A stretch of 64,000 bases of DNA. It comes from Misgurnus anguillicaudatus. Taxonomy: Eukaryota > Chordata > Actinopteri > Cypriniformes > Cobitidae. The position numbers were made by a program, and so were the translations under genes. The stretch spans positions 10,927,001 to 10,991,000 of the forward strand of contig NC_073356.2 in NCBI RefSeq assembly GCF_027580225.2. Reading direction: 5' to 3'. The notes under the pieces were generated by a model. That model was not told where the DNA came from and ran no database searches. It saw nothing but the letters and a program-made list of their open reading frames with translations. Shown piece after piece: positions 11,005-19,561 of this stretch (the first letter of the stretch is position 1; each line of letters starts with the position of its first letter).

Positions 11005-12042
11005 ATGGAGGGGATCGCTCTTCGGGAGATGGTGAAGGCACCACTCCCCCCACCGGAGGAGGGCCGGTTGGGGAATCTTTTGTTTCATTTTTCTGTTCCG
11101 CCGACTTTTCAGTCGGCACCCACAAATCCACAAAAAGAGCGAATTCCACTTCCATCTCTAGGTCTTCAGATGAGCTCCGGAGATACGAGAGGGCTCATAA
11201 CCCCCCCTCGTTCTCCGACTCATCAGAGGAGAACGAGAGCGACGCACGGGCTCATAACCCCACCGCGCTCTCAGCCGGTAGGAGACAGCTACGGGCTCAT
11301 AACCCATCGTCTCCCTCCTCCTTCGCCAGAGGGTGCATCGAGTGGTGTGAGGTGTCTTCAGCAGAGCCTCCCTTACTCAACCACCCAGCAACGGACTCAG
11401 GTGAGTGTGTTCACACACAACACTGCTGTCGGTGCGGCCGTTACGCACACACCGGCGATCACCTCCGTTGCGCCCGCTGCGGGTACACCGATCGTGCCTT
11501 TAGTCCCTCTCGCACGGTATCTGGGGGCGTGGGAACAGCTTCCCAGCCCGTCGCATTGGCTTTTACGCACGATTCGTCTCGGCTATGCGATCCAATTTGC
11601 CCGGCGTCCCCCCAAATTCTCCGGCGTTCGTTTCACTACGGTGAGAGCTGCCGATGCGCACGTCCTCCGTGCGGAGATCGCTGTCTTATTGTCGAAAGAC
11701 GCGATTCAGCCGGTCCCTCCAGCCGAGATGAGGTCGGGGTTTTACAGCCCTTACTTTATTGTACCCAAGAAAAGCGGCGGCTTGCGACCGATCCTGGACC
11801 TGCGTTCGCTGAACCGTGCACTTCACAGAATGCCGTTCAAAATGCTGACGCCCAAACGCATATTTCCATGCATTCGTCCAAACGATTGGTTCGCATCTAT
11901 CGACCTGAAGGACGCGTACTTTCATGTATCGATTCTCCCCCGGCACAGGCCGTTTCTCCGCTTTGCGTTCGAGGGGCGAGCATACCAGTACAAAGTCCTC
12001 CCATTCGGGCTCTCTCTGTCGCCCCGTGTATTCACCAAGTAG
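11005..12042 (+). pseudogene. DIRS polymerase ORF, first part: linker and N-terminal RT (frame-broken)
   Basis: The first suitable ATG is 17 bases after the gag stop, in the +1 frame relative to gag. About 150 residues of Pro/Ser-rich linker contain three copies of a short GLIT repeat (GLITPPRSP, GLITPPRSQ, GLITHRL at 11193-11310). The RT fingers and palm follow: YSPYFIVPKKSGGLRPILDL, motif A SIDLKDAYFHVSI with the catalytic Asp, and motif B VLPFGLSLSPRVF. The frame then meets TAG at 12040-12042. The remaining RT, with the YLDD box, continues at once in the frame one base back. Alternatively the switch could be a programmed -1 shift, but no clear slippery heptamer is visible and DIRS RTs are normally uninterrupted, so I call it a disabling indel. 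Confidence 0.85.
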
Positions 12043-13382
12043 TGGAGGGGGCTTTAAAACCCCTGAGAGAGAGAGGTGTGCGCATTCTCGCGTATCTGGA
12101 CGATTGGCTAATAATAGCTCAAACACGTCAGACGCTGTGCGATCACAGAGATTTAACTTTAAAACACCTCGCTCGTTTGGGTCTTCGGGTCAACTGGGAA
12201 AAGAGCAAGCTTTGCCCCGTGCAGAGAATCTCTTTTCTCGGTATGGAACTGGACTCGATCGATTTGACAGCTCGTCTAACAGAAGCGCGTGTACAGTCGA
12301 TTCTGACTTGCCTGAATACATTCAAGAGCAAGAGCGCGGTCCCGCTGAAACAATTTCAGAAGCTTTTGGGGCATATGGCAGCAGCCGCAGCTGTAACTCC
12401 GCTCGGACTGCTTCATATGCGACCGCTTCAGCGTTGGCTTCACGATCGAGTCCCGAGGAGAGCGTGGTTGCGCGGCATTCACCGTGTTATCATTACACCT
12501 GCGTGTCGTCGCACTTTCACTCCGTGGTCAGACCGTGCGTTTCTCCGAGCCGGTGTGCCTCTCAGACAGGTCTCCAGGCACGCGATAGTATGCACAGATG
12601 CGTCAGACACGGGGTGGGGGGCCACGTACGATGGGCTTGCGGCTTCGGGGGTCTGGACGACACCCCAGCTGCATTGGCACATAAACTGCCGGGAAATGTG
12701 GGCTGTATATCTTGCGCTCGTCCGTTTCAGCAACGAGTTACGGGGCAAAGATGTATTAGTTCGTACAGACAACACTGCGACCGTGGCGTACATCAATCGT
12801 CAAGGCGGTTTACGCTCGCGTCACCTGTCGCATCTCGCCCGTCACCTCCTCACTTGGAGTCAGAAGAATTTGAGGTCTCTTCGTGCCATTTACATCCCGG
12901 GCACGCTCAATGTAGAGGCGGATGCGCTCTCTCGGGCTGCGCGTCCCGGCGAATGGCGACTCCACCCCATTGCGGTTCAGCAAATTTGGAGACGTTTCGG
13001 CAAAGCGCAGATAGATCTGTTTGCTTCCCCAGAGACGACCCATTGTCGCCTGTTCTATTCACTAGCCGACGACTCGCTCGGCGTGGATGCATTGGCACAC
13101 AGCTGGCCGCGAAACATGCGCAAATACGCGTTCCCTCCGGTGAACCTCATTGCGCAAACCTTATGCAAAATCCGGGAGGACGAGGAGAGCGTGCTGTTGG
13201 TGGCACCGTATTGGACAACCAGGAGCTGGTTTCCAGAACTCTCTCTCCTCGCGACAGCCCCTCCGTGGAAGATTCCCCTGAGGAAGGACCTTCTTTCTCA
13301 ACAAGAGGGCACATTATGGCACCCGCGCCCCGACCTGTGGAACCTCCATGTGTGGTCTCTGGACGGGGCGCGGAGGATATGA
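12039..13382 (+). pseudogene. DIRS polymerase ORF, second part: RT C-terminus, RNase H, methyltransferase-like domain
   Basis: The frame picks up immediately after the break at 12039. The RT active-site box YLDDWLI lies about 20 residues in, followed by thumb sequence (FLGMELDS). The RNase H domain shows CTDASDTGWGA (first Asp), CREMWAVYLAL (Glu), VRTDNTATVAYINRQGG (Asp) and IPGTLNVEADALSRA (last Asp), so all four acidic residues are present. Next comes IDLFASPETTHCRLFYS and VLLVAPYWTTRSWFP, the segment that follows RNase H in DIRS elements and is classed as a DNA adenine methyltransferase-like domain. Its activity is unproved. The frame ends TGA at 13380-13382. A longer open frame reaches back to 11352, but its upstream part is only a shadow of the first half. 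Confidence 0.85.
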
Positions 13383-14377
13383 GTGATTTACCGCAAGAGG
13401 TATCTAACACTATTGCTGCTGCGCGAGCGCCGTCTACGAGACAGGCTTACGCGCTTAAATGGAACCTGTTTGTCGACTGGTGTTCTTCCCGAAGTGAAGA
13501 CCCCCGAGAATGCCCGATTAGTGTTGTGCTTTTATATCTCCAGCGTCGTTTGGAGAATAGGCTGTCACCATCCACTATTAAAGTCGATATCGCTGCGATA
13601 TCAGCTCCCCATTCACCCGTAAACGGTAGAACAGTGGGTCAGCACGACCTAGTCATTAGATTTCTCAGAGGCGCTCGAAGACTGAATCCTTCGCGTCCCC
13701 CCTCTATTCCTCCTTGGGACCTGTCCTTGGTGCTGAAATCACTCCAGGAAGCCCCATTCGAGCCTCTGCATAGTGTGAGTGTTAAGTTTCTTACAATGAA
13801 AACTTTAACTCTCCTTGCTTTGGCTTCTGTTAAGAGGATAGGGGATATTCATGCATTTTCGGTCGATGAATCGTGCCTTCAGTTCGGACCGGCTGCATCC
13901 AGCGTAACACTGAGACCCCGGCCCGGCTTTGTGCCCAAAGTTCCCACCACTCCTTTTAGAGATCAAGTGGTGAATCTCCAAGCACTGCCTTTGGAGGAGG
14001 CAGAACCAGCCATGGCTTTGTTATGTCCTGTTCGTGCACTACGTGTGTATATAGACAGGACGCAAAGTTTTAGGACCTCAGACCAGCTCTTTGTTTGTTA
14101 CGGTGGTCAGCAGAAAGGAAAAGCTGTCACCAAGCAGAGGATGTCCCATTGGATTGTGGATACTATAGCCCTTGCATATCAAAAGCAGAATGTGCCTTGT
14201 CCATTTAATTTACGTGCCCACTCTACACGCAGTGTGGCATCATCTTGGGCACTGGCTCGCGGTTCCTCGCTAACGGACATTTGTAGAGCTGCAGGCTGGG
14301 CGACACCTAATACGTTCACAAGATTCTATAGTGTTCGTGTCGAACCGGTTTCCACTCGGGTTCTTTCTACTAACTAG
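13316..14377 (+). CDS. DIRS tyrosine recombinase
   Basis: The ORF lies in a third frame and overlaps the polymerase end by about 67 bases if started at ATG 13316 (a second ATG is at 13379). The frame is open back to 11924, so a longer product overlapping the polymerase is possible, as in other DIRS elements. The N-terminal core-binding helices include PSTRQAYALKWNLFVDWC and LSPSTIKVDIAAIS. The catalytic domain shows the first Arg in ASVKRIGDIHAF, the HxxR pair in RAHSTRSVASSWA, an AGWATPNTF stretch and the nucleophile Tyr in FTRFYSVRV, so the R-H-R-Y set is complete. It should join the circular cDNA to the target by recombination, in the nucleus, in place of an integrase. No stop or frameshift is seen, so this gene looks intact. 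Confidence 0.9.
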   Translation: MAPAPRPVEPPCVVSGRGAEDMSDLPQEVSNTIAAARAPSTRQAYALKWNLFVDWCSSRSEDPRECPISVVLLYLQRRLENRLSPSTIKVDIAAISAPHSPVNGRTVGQHDLVIRFLRGARRLNPSRPPSIPPWDLSLVLKSLQEAPFEPLHSVSVKFLTMKTLTLLALASVKRIGDIHAFSVDESCLQFGPAASSVTLRPRPGFVPKVPTTPFRDQVVNLQALPLEEAEPAMALLCPVRALRVYIDRTQSFRTSDQLFVCYGGQQKGKAVTKQRMSHWIVDTIALAYQKQNVPCPFNLRAHSTRSVASSWALARGSSLTDICRAAGWATPNTFTRFYSVRVEPVSTRVLSTN

Positions 14378-14960
14378 TTAAGAATGCCGAGGGTCGGCTC
14401 GTGTGTCGGCTTGGAGCCTCTATTTTGGTGCTGCACATTGCACCATTATGGAAGGCCATCGGGGCAAAAACGTCTAAAAAACTGTTTTTGCCTCTCCTCC
14501 ACCGCCCTGATAGCTGGTGTTGCGGAGCATCCGCTGTCAACCTATCTCTGATGTATTCTCTGTAAACCTGTGTAGGCTAGGCGTCCACATTTGTCCCCTA
14601 CGTGGGGTTCATTTGTGTGTATAGTCCGTGGGGTTCTAATCCTCCACGTTTTTCCTTAGCAGAGCCTGCTCTGCACCTCTCAACATACCATGTATTGTTC
14701 AGAGACTTTATTTGAGCAACCTGTCGGTTGTTTCATATATTTTTATGTCATCCATTTAACCTTCTTAGGGGATGGCTTCCGCAGTGTTCTAGCTCCGCTC
14801 AGTTTAGACGCTTCTCCCAGTTCGCTGCTTCACTATCGTGGGTTAAGGAACAGGTAGTGACCGGCCTTCTGCATTTCGCCTTAGGTTCCGCCCCTTATGT
14901 GGAGGGCGGAGGGCTTTTGCAGGCACTGGAAGGGTTCAGCTGCAGTGGCGTTTTGGTAGG
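14378..14960 (+). other. DIRS 3' untranslated region
   Basis: It lies between the recombinase stop and the internal complementary region. Open frames here (for example 14728-14988) are short and carry no motifs. The composition stays GC-balanced like the rest of the element. Confidence 0.6.
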
Positions 14961-15073
14961 GATTCCCAATTCGTCGGTCACGACGTGACGTCGTAGTGAC
15001 CGACTGAAAGGGAACGTCTCGGTTACGTATGTAACCCTCGTTCCCTGAAGGAAGGGAACGGAGACGTCACGTC
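14961..15073. repeat. DIRS internal complementary region
   Basis: The left half (14961-15015) is the complement of the element's first 55 bases with a few mismatches. The right half (15013-15073) is an exact 61-base complement of the last 61 bases (15300-15360). The two meet at AAC (15013-15015), the complement of the GTT at both ends. In the DIRS model this region templates closure of the circular intermediate. Confidence 0.92.
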
Positions 15074-15119
15074 CCGTCGCCACAGTTTGCTGTTCCATTG
15101 CTGTTCAGGCCGGGCACTG

Positions 15120-15360
15120 TTGCTCGGCTTCTCAGCAATAATATAGCTGATTTGGTATTATGCACCTGTGCCTTATATACGCACCTGGCGGGGCGGCGCC
15201 GGCATTATGCAAATACCTGCATGCCAAGTTCATTGGCGTTTTTGATAGTTCTCGAAGTAGATAGGTCACCCGCGAAGCGGTTCCCAATTCGTCGGTCACG
15301 ACGTGACGTCTCCGTTCCCTTCCTTCAGGGAACGAGGGTTACATACGTAACCGAGACGTT
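15120..15360 (-). repeat. DIRS right inverted terminal repeat
   Basis: It is the reverse complement of the left repeat up to about 15297 (for example CTTATATACGCACCTGG). It then adds an outer tip of about 40 bases (GTTCCCTTCCTTCAGGGAAC and ACATACGTAACCGAGACGTT) not present at the left end. This inequality of the two ends is expected for DIRS. Confidence 0.88.
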
Positions 15361-16150
15361 TTGCTGTCTAATACAGAATAAAGACATGTGATTTTAAGTA
15401 ATTTTTATAGATTTATATTTCTGTATAATACAATTAATAAATAGTAAACTTTTATAATTTTCTAGATCGGTTATAATTTCTTATCAATAATAAATTACTC
15501 ATAATAATAAAGAACCTTTAATGGTTCTAAATAGAACCATCTAACTTTGATTCAAAGAACCATTTGGGGTTCTTTTTAATGAACCCATTAAAGTGGTTCT
15601 ATATTGAACCATTTGGGGGTTCCATATATGAAGCGGGTGATAGAACCATTTCTGGTTCGATATAGAACCATTTTTTTTAAGAGTGTATATTCATTTAGTT
15701 GACTAGTTGTACACACTAATTAAAAATATAAACATTAATGTTATTAATCAAAACACTTACTTTGTCATATTAAGAACCCTGTCATTGCGGTTACTTGACG
15801 TCTTCGCTTAACGTCTTTCACAGAGATCAGCTGTAAAATGTTTTTGGTCCTGCTCGATTTTCGTTGACTTTGAGTAAAATTATGTAAAGTTTTTCATAAG
15901 ATCCTCTGGGGTCAATGTGTTAGCATGAGAAGCTTGATGCTGTCGGGAGAACAAGCGGCCGCCTCCCGAGTGCCTCACAGGGAAATTATTAGATGTTGAT
16001 GGCTTACGTTTCTTTCCCATCACAGAAAACCATCACAGGTTTATCAATGCAATTAAAGTATTATTTTGTTTTGTTTGTTGATCACAAAGTACAAAGTAGA
16101 TGAGGAAAACTAGGACTCCATGTACTCAGCGCGCCGCCATGTTTGTTTAC
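15361..16150. other. Non-coding sequence between DIRS and the fold-back right arm
   Basis: It contains the right terminal part of the CACTCT element (15510-15685), with four or more AGAACCATT-type palindromic words. The rest (15690-16150) is unassigned, with no gene. A CG-rich patch (GCGGCCGCC) lies at 15956. Confidence 0.5.
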
Positions 16151-16384
16151 ATTGCGTGAATGGTGCGCTGTGGGATTTATTGCGTTCTGTAAAAAAAGGG
16201 GAGTGGCATTTATCGCATTTTGGGAAAAAAGGGAGAAAAGATGACAGAATAACACGGCGGATATTGGATTTTGCGTAAAATTAAGAATTTACTTTTAACT
16301 ACTGACCTGATATAATGCTGATTTTGGCAGTAACTCGTTTTTTTTCAAAAATGGCGTTTATCGCGTTTTGGAACCAAACTCTTC

Positions 16385-17742
16385 ATTTGTGGAAAAAGCA
16401 ATAAATAAATAAATAATACCTTGCATGGTTCAAAATTATAGATTTTTCTATTATGCCAAAAATCATTACTATATTGTGTAAATATCATGTTCCATTAACA
16501 TATTTTGTACATTTCCTACCATAAAATATAAAAACTTAATTTTTGTAAGTGGATGCAGCAAAATGGCGCAAAAAAGAAACTTGCCTACAAACTTGGCTTG
16601 GCTACCCGTTCCTTCGGGACTTCCCAATCAGGTTTGGTTTATGTAAAAGCTTACAATTTTCCCCATTCAGTCCACAAGGTAATTATTTATTTAGCTGTAT
16701 ATATTTCAGAAAATTGACACTTATGACTAGTTTTGCATAAATGTTTTGTGTTGTCTTGTGTTCTGTTTGTATTCTGTCGTTTGGTTTTTTATTTTGAAAC
16801 CATGTCATGTCACACTTCACTTTTCACTTTCTGTTTGTCTTGTATAAAGCCTGTTCTCACACCCAGACAATCTGCGAAGTATTGTATGTTTTTCAGCTGC
16901 ATTACCAAGCATTCATTATATCTTGTCTTGTTTCCTGTTACCTGTTCATAGTCTTTTTAAGTATTCCTGTTCCTGTTCTTAGTCTGTTTTGCATACCTGT
17001 TCTTGTTTTGGATGTTTTGGATTTCAACCTACCCCTGTTGTTTGGATTACCCTTTTGGATTGCCCTTGTTGGATTTGTTTGTCTGCCCCTTTGTGGATTT
17101 TAATAAACCTTCTTGGACATGGATTCTCATCTCTCTTGCTTTGTGTAAGCAGCCCACGTTACAGAAAATAAACAGACATGACTTCAAAATAAAAGACCTA
17201 ACAACAGAATACAAACAGAACACAAGACAAAACCCTTAGAGTGGTCAAGGGTCACATATTGTCTTTACCTAAACAATCAAGTAAACATCACTTAACATTT
17301 TAAGTTTTAAATTTGAACCTATACTTAAAAAATCTTAGTTCATTTAACTTTTAAATATAAAAAATCATAAAACAAAAGATTCAAGTGGAATAAACATATA
17401 AACCCATAATTAAAAAAAAAAAACAAGTAGAGAGCACTAAAACAAACCTTTTCATTAGTAATAAGCATTGCTGTATACAGACTTCATTTGGACTTTGAAC
17501 TTCAAATGCGATTTCTCAATATTTCGATTTTTTTTTTTGCACTCTCGAATTCCAGATTTTCAAATAGTTGTATCTCAGCTAAATATTGTCCTATCCTAAC
17601 AAACCATACATTAATGGAAAGCTTATTTATTTAGCTGTATAACTCAATTTATTTATTTATTATTTGTTTAACTGTATACATTTCACAAAATTGACCCTTA
17701 TGACTGGTTTTGCCTTTAAATGTTTTGTGGTCAAGGGTCACA
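16385..17742 (+). mobile_element. Right-hand part of the split TGTGACC MITE, duplicated and interrupted
   Basis: After ATTT at 16385 the family resumes: TTATGCCAAAAATCATTA, ATATCATGTTCCATTAA, then the tail AAAATTGACACTTATGACTAG at 16710. A foreign insertion (16751-17240) follows, then the terminus TGGTCAAGGGTCACA (17242-17256). A second stretch (17455-17742) repeats the middle and right part (CAAATAGTTGTATCTCAGC, CTATCCTAACAAACCATACA, TTGACCCTTATGACTGG) and ends in the same terminus. The right end plus about 165 bases of flank therefore exists twice in tandem. Confidence 0.65.
16751..17240 (+). mobile_element. LTR-like insertion with inverted ends
   Basis: It starts TTGTCTTGTGTTCTGTTTGT. An exact 27-base complement lies at 17204-17230, and weaker pairing extends to about 58 bases. 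GTG flanks both sides (16748-16750, 17241-17243). The interior (to about 17166) looks like a fish Gypsy-type LTR: repeated CCTGTTC words, an AATAAA signal at 17101, then a terminus GCAGCCCACGTTACAG. That terminus resembles, in reverse, the one at 62741. The inverted last 60 bases may be the start of a second, opposed LTR copy. Confidence 0.5.
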
Positions 17743-17905
17743 TATTGTCTTTACTTAAACAATCAAGTAAACATCACTAAATTTTTTGTTTTATTTAAAT
17801 TTGGATCTATACATAAAAAAATCTTAGTTCATTTAACTTTTTAATATAAAAAATTCATAAAACAAAAGATTAAAGTGGAATAAATGTATAAACCCATAAT
17901 CCTTG
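17241..17905 (+). repeat. Tandem duplication of MITE end plus flank
   Basis: 17241-17415 and 17725-17905 align almost base for base: GGTCAAGGGTCACATATTG, AACAATCAAGTAAACATCAC, then ATCTTAGTTCATTTAACTTT and AACCCATAAT. The unit is about 484 bases. It contains no gene. Confidence 0.75.
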
Positions 17906-18239
17906 GCACCTGAATATTTAGATTATTTATGCTCACAGAATAAGAACTGATAAGAACTTTATCTACTCAAATAATTATTAATAAAATGTCATAGAGGTTT
18001 AAGTTCTTAGTATAACTGATTTTGATTTGTTGTAAATTATGAATTGTAAACATTTAATTGTTCATGAAACATTTGAAAGTCATCAGGTGCTGCACTAAAA
18101 ACAAAACAAAAATAACACACAGTAGACATTTCTGTAATTGTAAAGAAAGTGATGTACAATTAAAGTACATGAATGTACACGTAAAACATATAAACAAGGA
18201 ACTTCTAAAGAACATCACTTGTGCTTAAACCTTACCTAT

Positions 18240-19229
18240 GCTTTAAAGCACCAACAATAGCTTCAACTCTGACAGCCTGGTGGAAAATCATCCAATCACA
18301 ATCACTAATCAGGCCCTATCTAAATTCACCCCACTTTGGAACAACCCTGACTCCATAAGCAACAAAAAAATCACTTAATTTTTATGAATGGGCAGAAAAG
18401 GGCATTACAAATATGGGTCACATTTTTCAGTCTAACAAATTGGTCACATTTTCATATATAGTCCAGGAGTACAGTATTGGGAGCAACCAATTTTTGAATT
18501 ATTTGCAAATTAAATCCGCTGTTTTATCCAAAATCAATACCAGAACCCTTAATCTTCAACTTCCCTCAGCATTAGCAGATTTAGTTAATATATCCTCTCA
18601 AAAAAAAAATACTTTCTAAAATATACAAAATTATGACTAATTCACATAAAATAATAACCTTACCAATAATCAAATGGGAACAAGACTTATCTATTGCTCC
18701 AGATACAGACTTTTGGACTCAAATTTGCAAAAATATTTATTTTATGACTAAAAATGCCAACCTTCAGCTTATACAGTATAAAACTCTTCATAGAACAGAT
18801 TACACTGGGGAAAGGCTGTCTAAAATGGGATTCACATCAGAAATTTGTTCACACTGCTCACAAAATTGCCCGGACACATACATCCATGCCACATGGCTCT
18901 GCCCACCAATTAAGCAATTTTGGAAAGAGGTCACTAATTCCCTATCCTGTCTCCTGGGCTGCTGCATTCCATTATACCCCTTACTCTGTTTAGGTGATCT
19001 ATCAAGTCTCGCTCACGAAATAATAAACAAAAGAATGCTCCTGGTGGCCTTAACCATTGCCAAGAAAACAATTTTCATGAACTGGAAATCCCGGAACACT
19101 ATACACATAACACATTGGAAAAATTTGCTCATAGATCACATCTCCTTACAATATTCTTCACCACATTACAACTATATTTCGGAACAACAACCATCTAGAT
19201 CAGAGCTCATTCAGCTATTACAAATTTAA
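18240..19229 (+). pseudogene. 5'-truncated L1/Tx1-like LINE, ORF2 C-terminal region
   Basis: The main open frame (18633-19229, 198 codons) reads WEQDLSIAPDTDFWTQICKN, LQLIQYKTLHRTDYTGERL and then a Cys/His cluster ICSHCSQNCPDTYIHATWLC followed by IKQFWKEV. This is the conserved C-terminal domain downstream of the RT in L1-clade LINEs. Upstream, 18413-18619 encodes more of the same protein in another frame. The shift falls at the A-run at 18600-18608, and a stop lies at about 18358. The endonuclease and RT are absent, so it is a dead 5' truncation. The 3' part runs into AT-rich sequence (19230-19560) with two copies of an ACATACTCAT / ACACATTTAACA motif. Gene-family call is firm; clade is inferred. 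Confidence 0.8.
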
Positions 19230-19329
19230 CATACTCATCGTAACATACACACATTTAACACGCTCATTTGACATACTCATACTCAGCTATTACACATTTA
19301 ACATATTCATCGTAATTAATCATGTAATT

Positions 19330-19561
19330 ATTTATAATTCAATACAATTATTATGGATTCTCTGATCATTATTATTATTATTATTGTCAATGTTGATAAC
19401 ACACTTATCTTTAAATATAATATACATATAATTATGTATTTTCTACTTTTTATTATTATTAATAATACTATTATTGTTATTATTATCAAAAAAACATTAT
19501 GCATTTATTTATTTATCTATTTTTTTACCTTCTCATATTATAGTAATAATAATAATAATTA
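19330..19561. repeat. AT-rich tract with (ATT)n runs
   Basis: Runs of TTATTATTATT at 19368-19384 and TAATAATAATAATTA at 19544-19560 enclose AT-only sequence. Related words (AATGTTGATAACACAC) recur at 20815-20832, so the element at 19562-20728 seems to have been inserted within, or to have duplicated, this tract. Confidence 0.55.

Larger units (their letters stand above)
9016..15360 (+). mobile_element. DIRS-type tyrosine-recombinase retrotransposon, nearly complete
   Basis: Bounded by GTT at both ends (9016-9018 and 15358-15360). The left inverted terminal repeat is about 9016-9215 and the right about 15120-15360. An internal complementary region (about 14961-15073) joins the complement of the left tip to the complement of the right tip. 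The coding order is gag-like protein, RT/RNase H/methyltransferase-like, tyrosine recombinase. This is the split-repeat layout of DIRS elements, which replicate through a circle and integrate with a tyrosine recombinase, leaving no target duplication. None is seen here. GC content and CpG density are far above the flanks, which suggests a young insertion. It lies in AT-rich DNA inside the CACTCT element. One RT frameshift at about 12039 probably makes this copy non-autonomous. Confidence 0.93.
3442..15685. mobile_element. CACTA/EnSpm-like element with CACTCT ends
   Basis: The left terminus CACTCTAAAAAAAAAGGTTC (3442) and the right terminus, AACCATTTTTTTTAAGAGTG on the plus strand (to 15685), are inverted repeats. 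Both ends carry many short subterminal palindromes of the type GGTTCTATATAGAACC (3465-3590 and 15510-15675), as in CACTA elements. The flanking dinucleotide is TA on both sides. No transposase was found between them, but a spliced gene remnant and a 6.3-kb DIRS insertion are present. The two ends may belong to one element or to two copies of one family facing each other. Confidence 0.5.
3140..16384. mobile_element. Fold-back element with GAAGAGTTTGG ends, carrying nested insertions
   Basis: The left end GAAGAGTTTGGTTCCAAAAC (3140) and right end CGTTTTGGAACCAAACTCTTC (to 16384) are inverted copies, flanked by ATTT on both sides (3136-3139, 16385-16388). The arms (about 3140-3430 and 16150-16384) each also hold a second, weaker copy of the AAATGC-ATAAA-CCATTTT motif. 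The element itself is probably only several hundred bases. The remaining 12 kb is later insertions: the CACTCT element, gene remnant, solo LTR, hAT MITE and DIRS element. Confidence 0.6.

Noticed and set aside
11352..12038. Upstream part of the 676-codon frame as a separate protein
   Set aside because: It overlaps the RT in a different frame and shows Cys/Arg-rich shadow sequence without motifs; the true product starts in the other frame.
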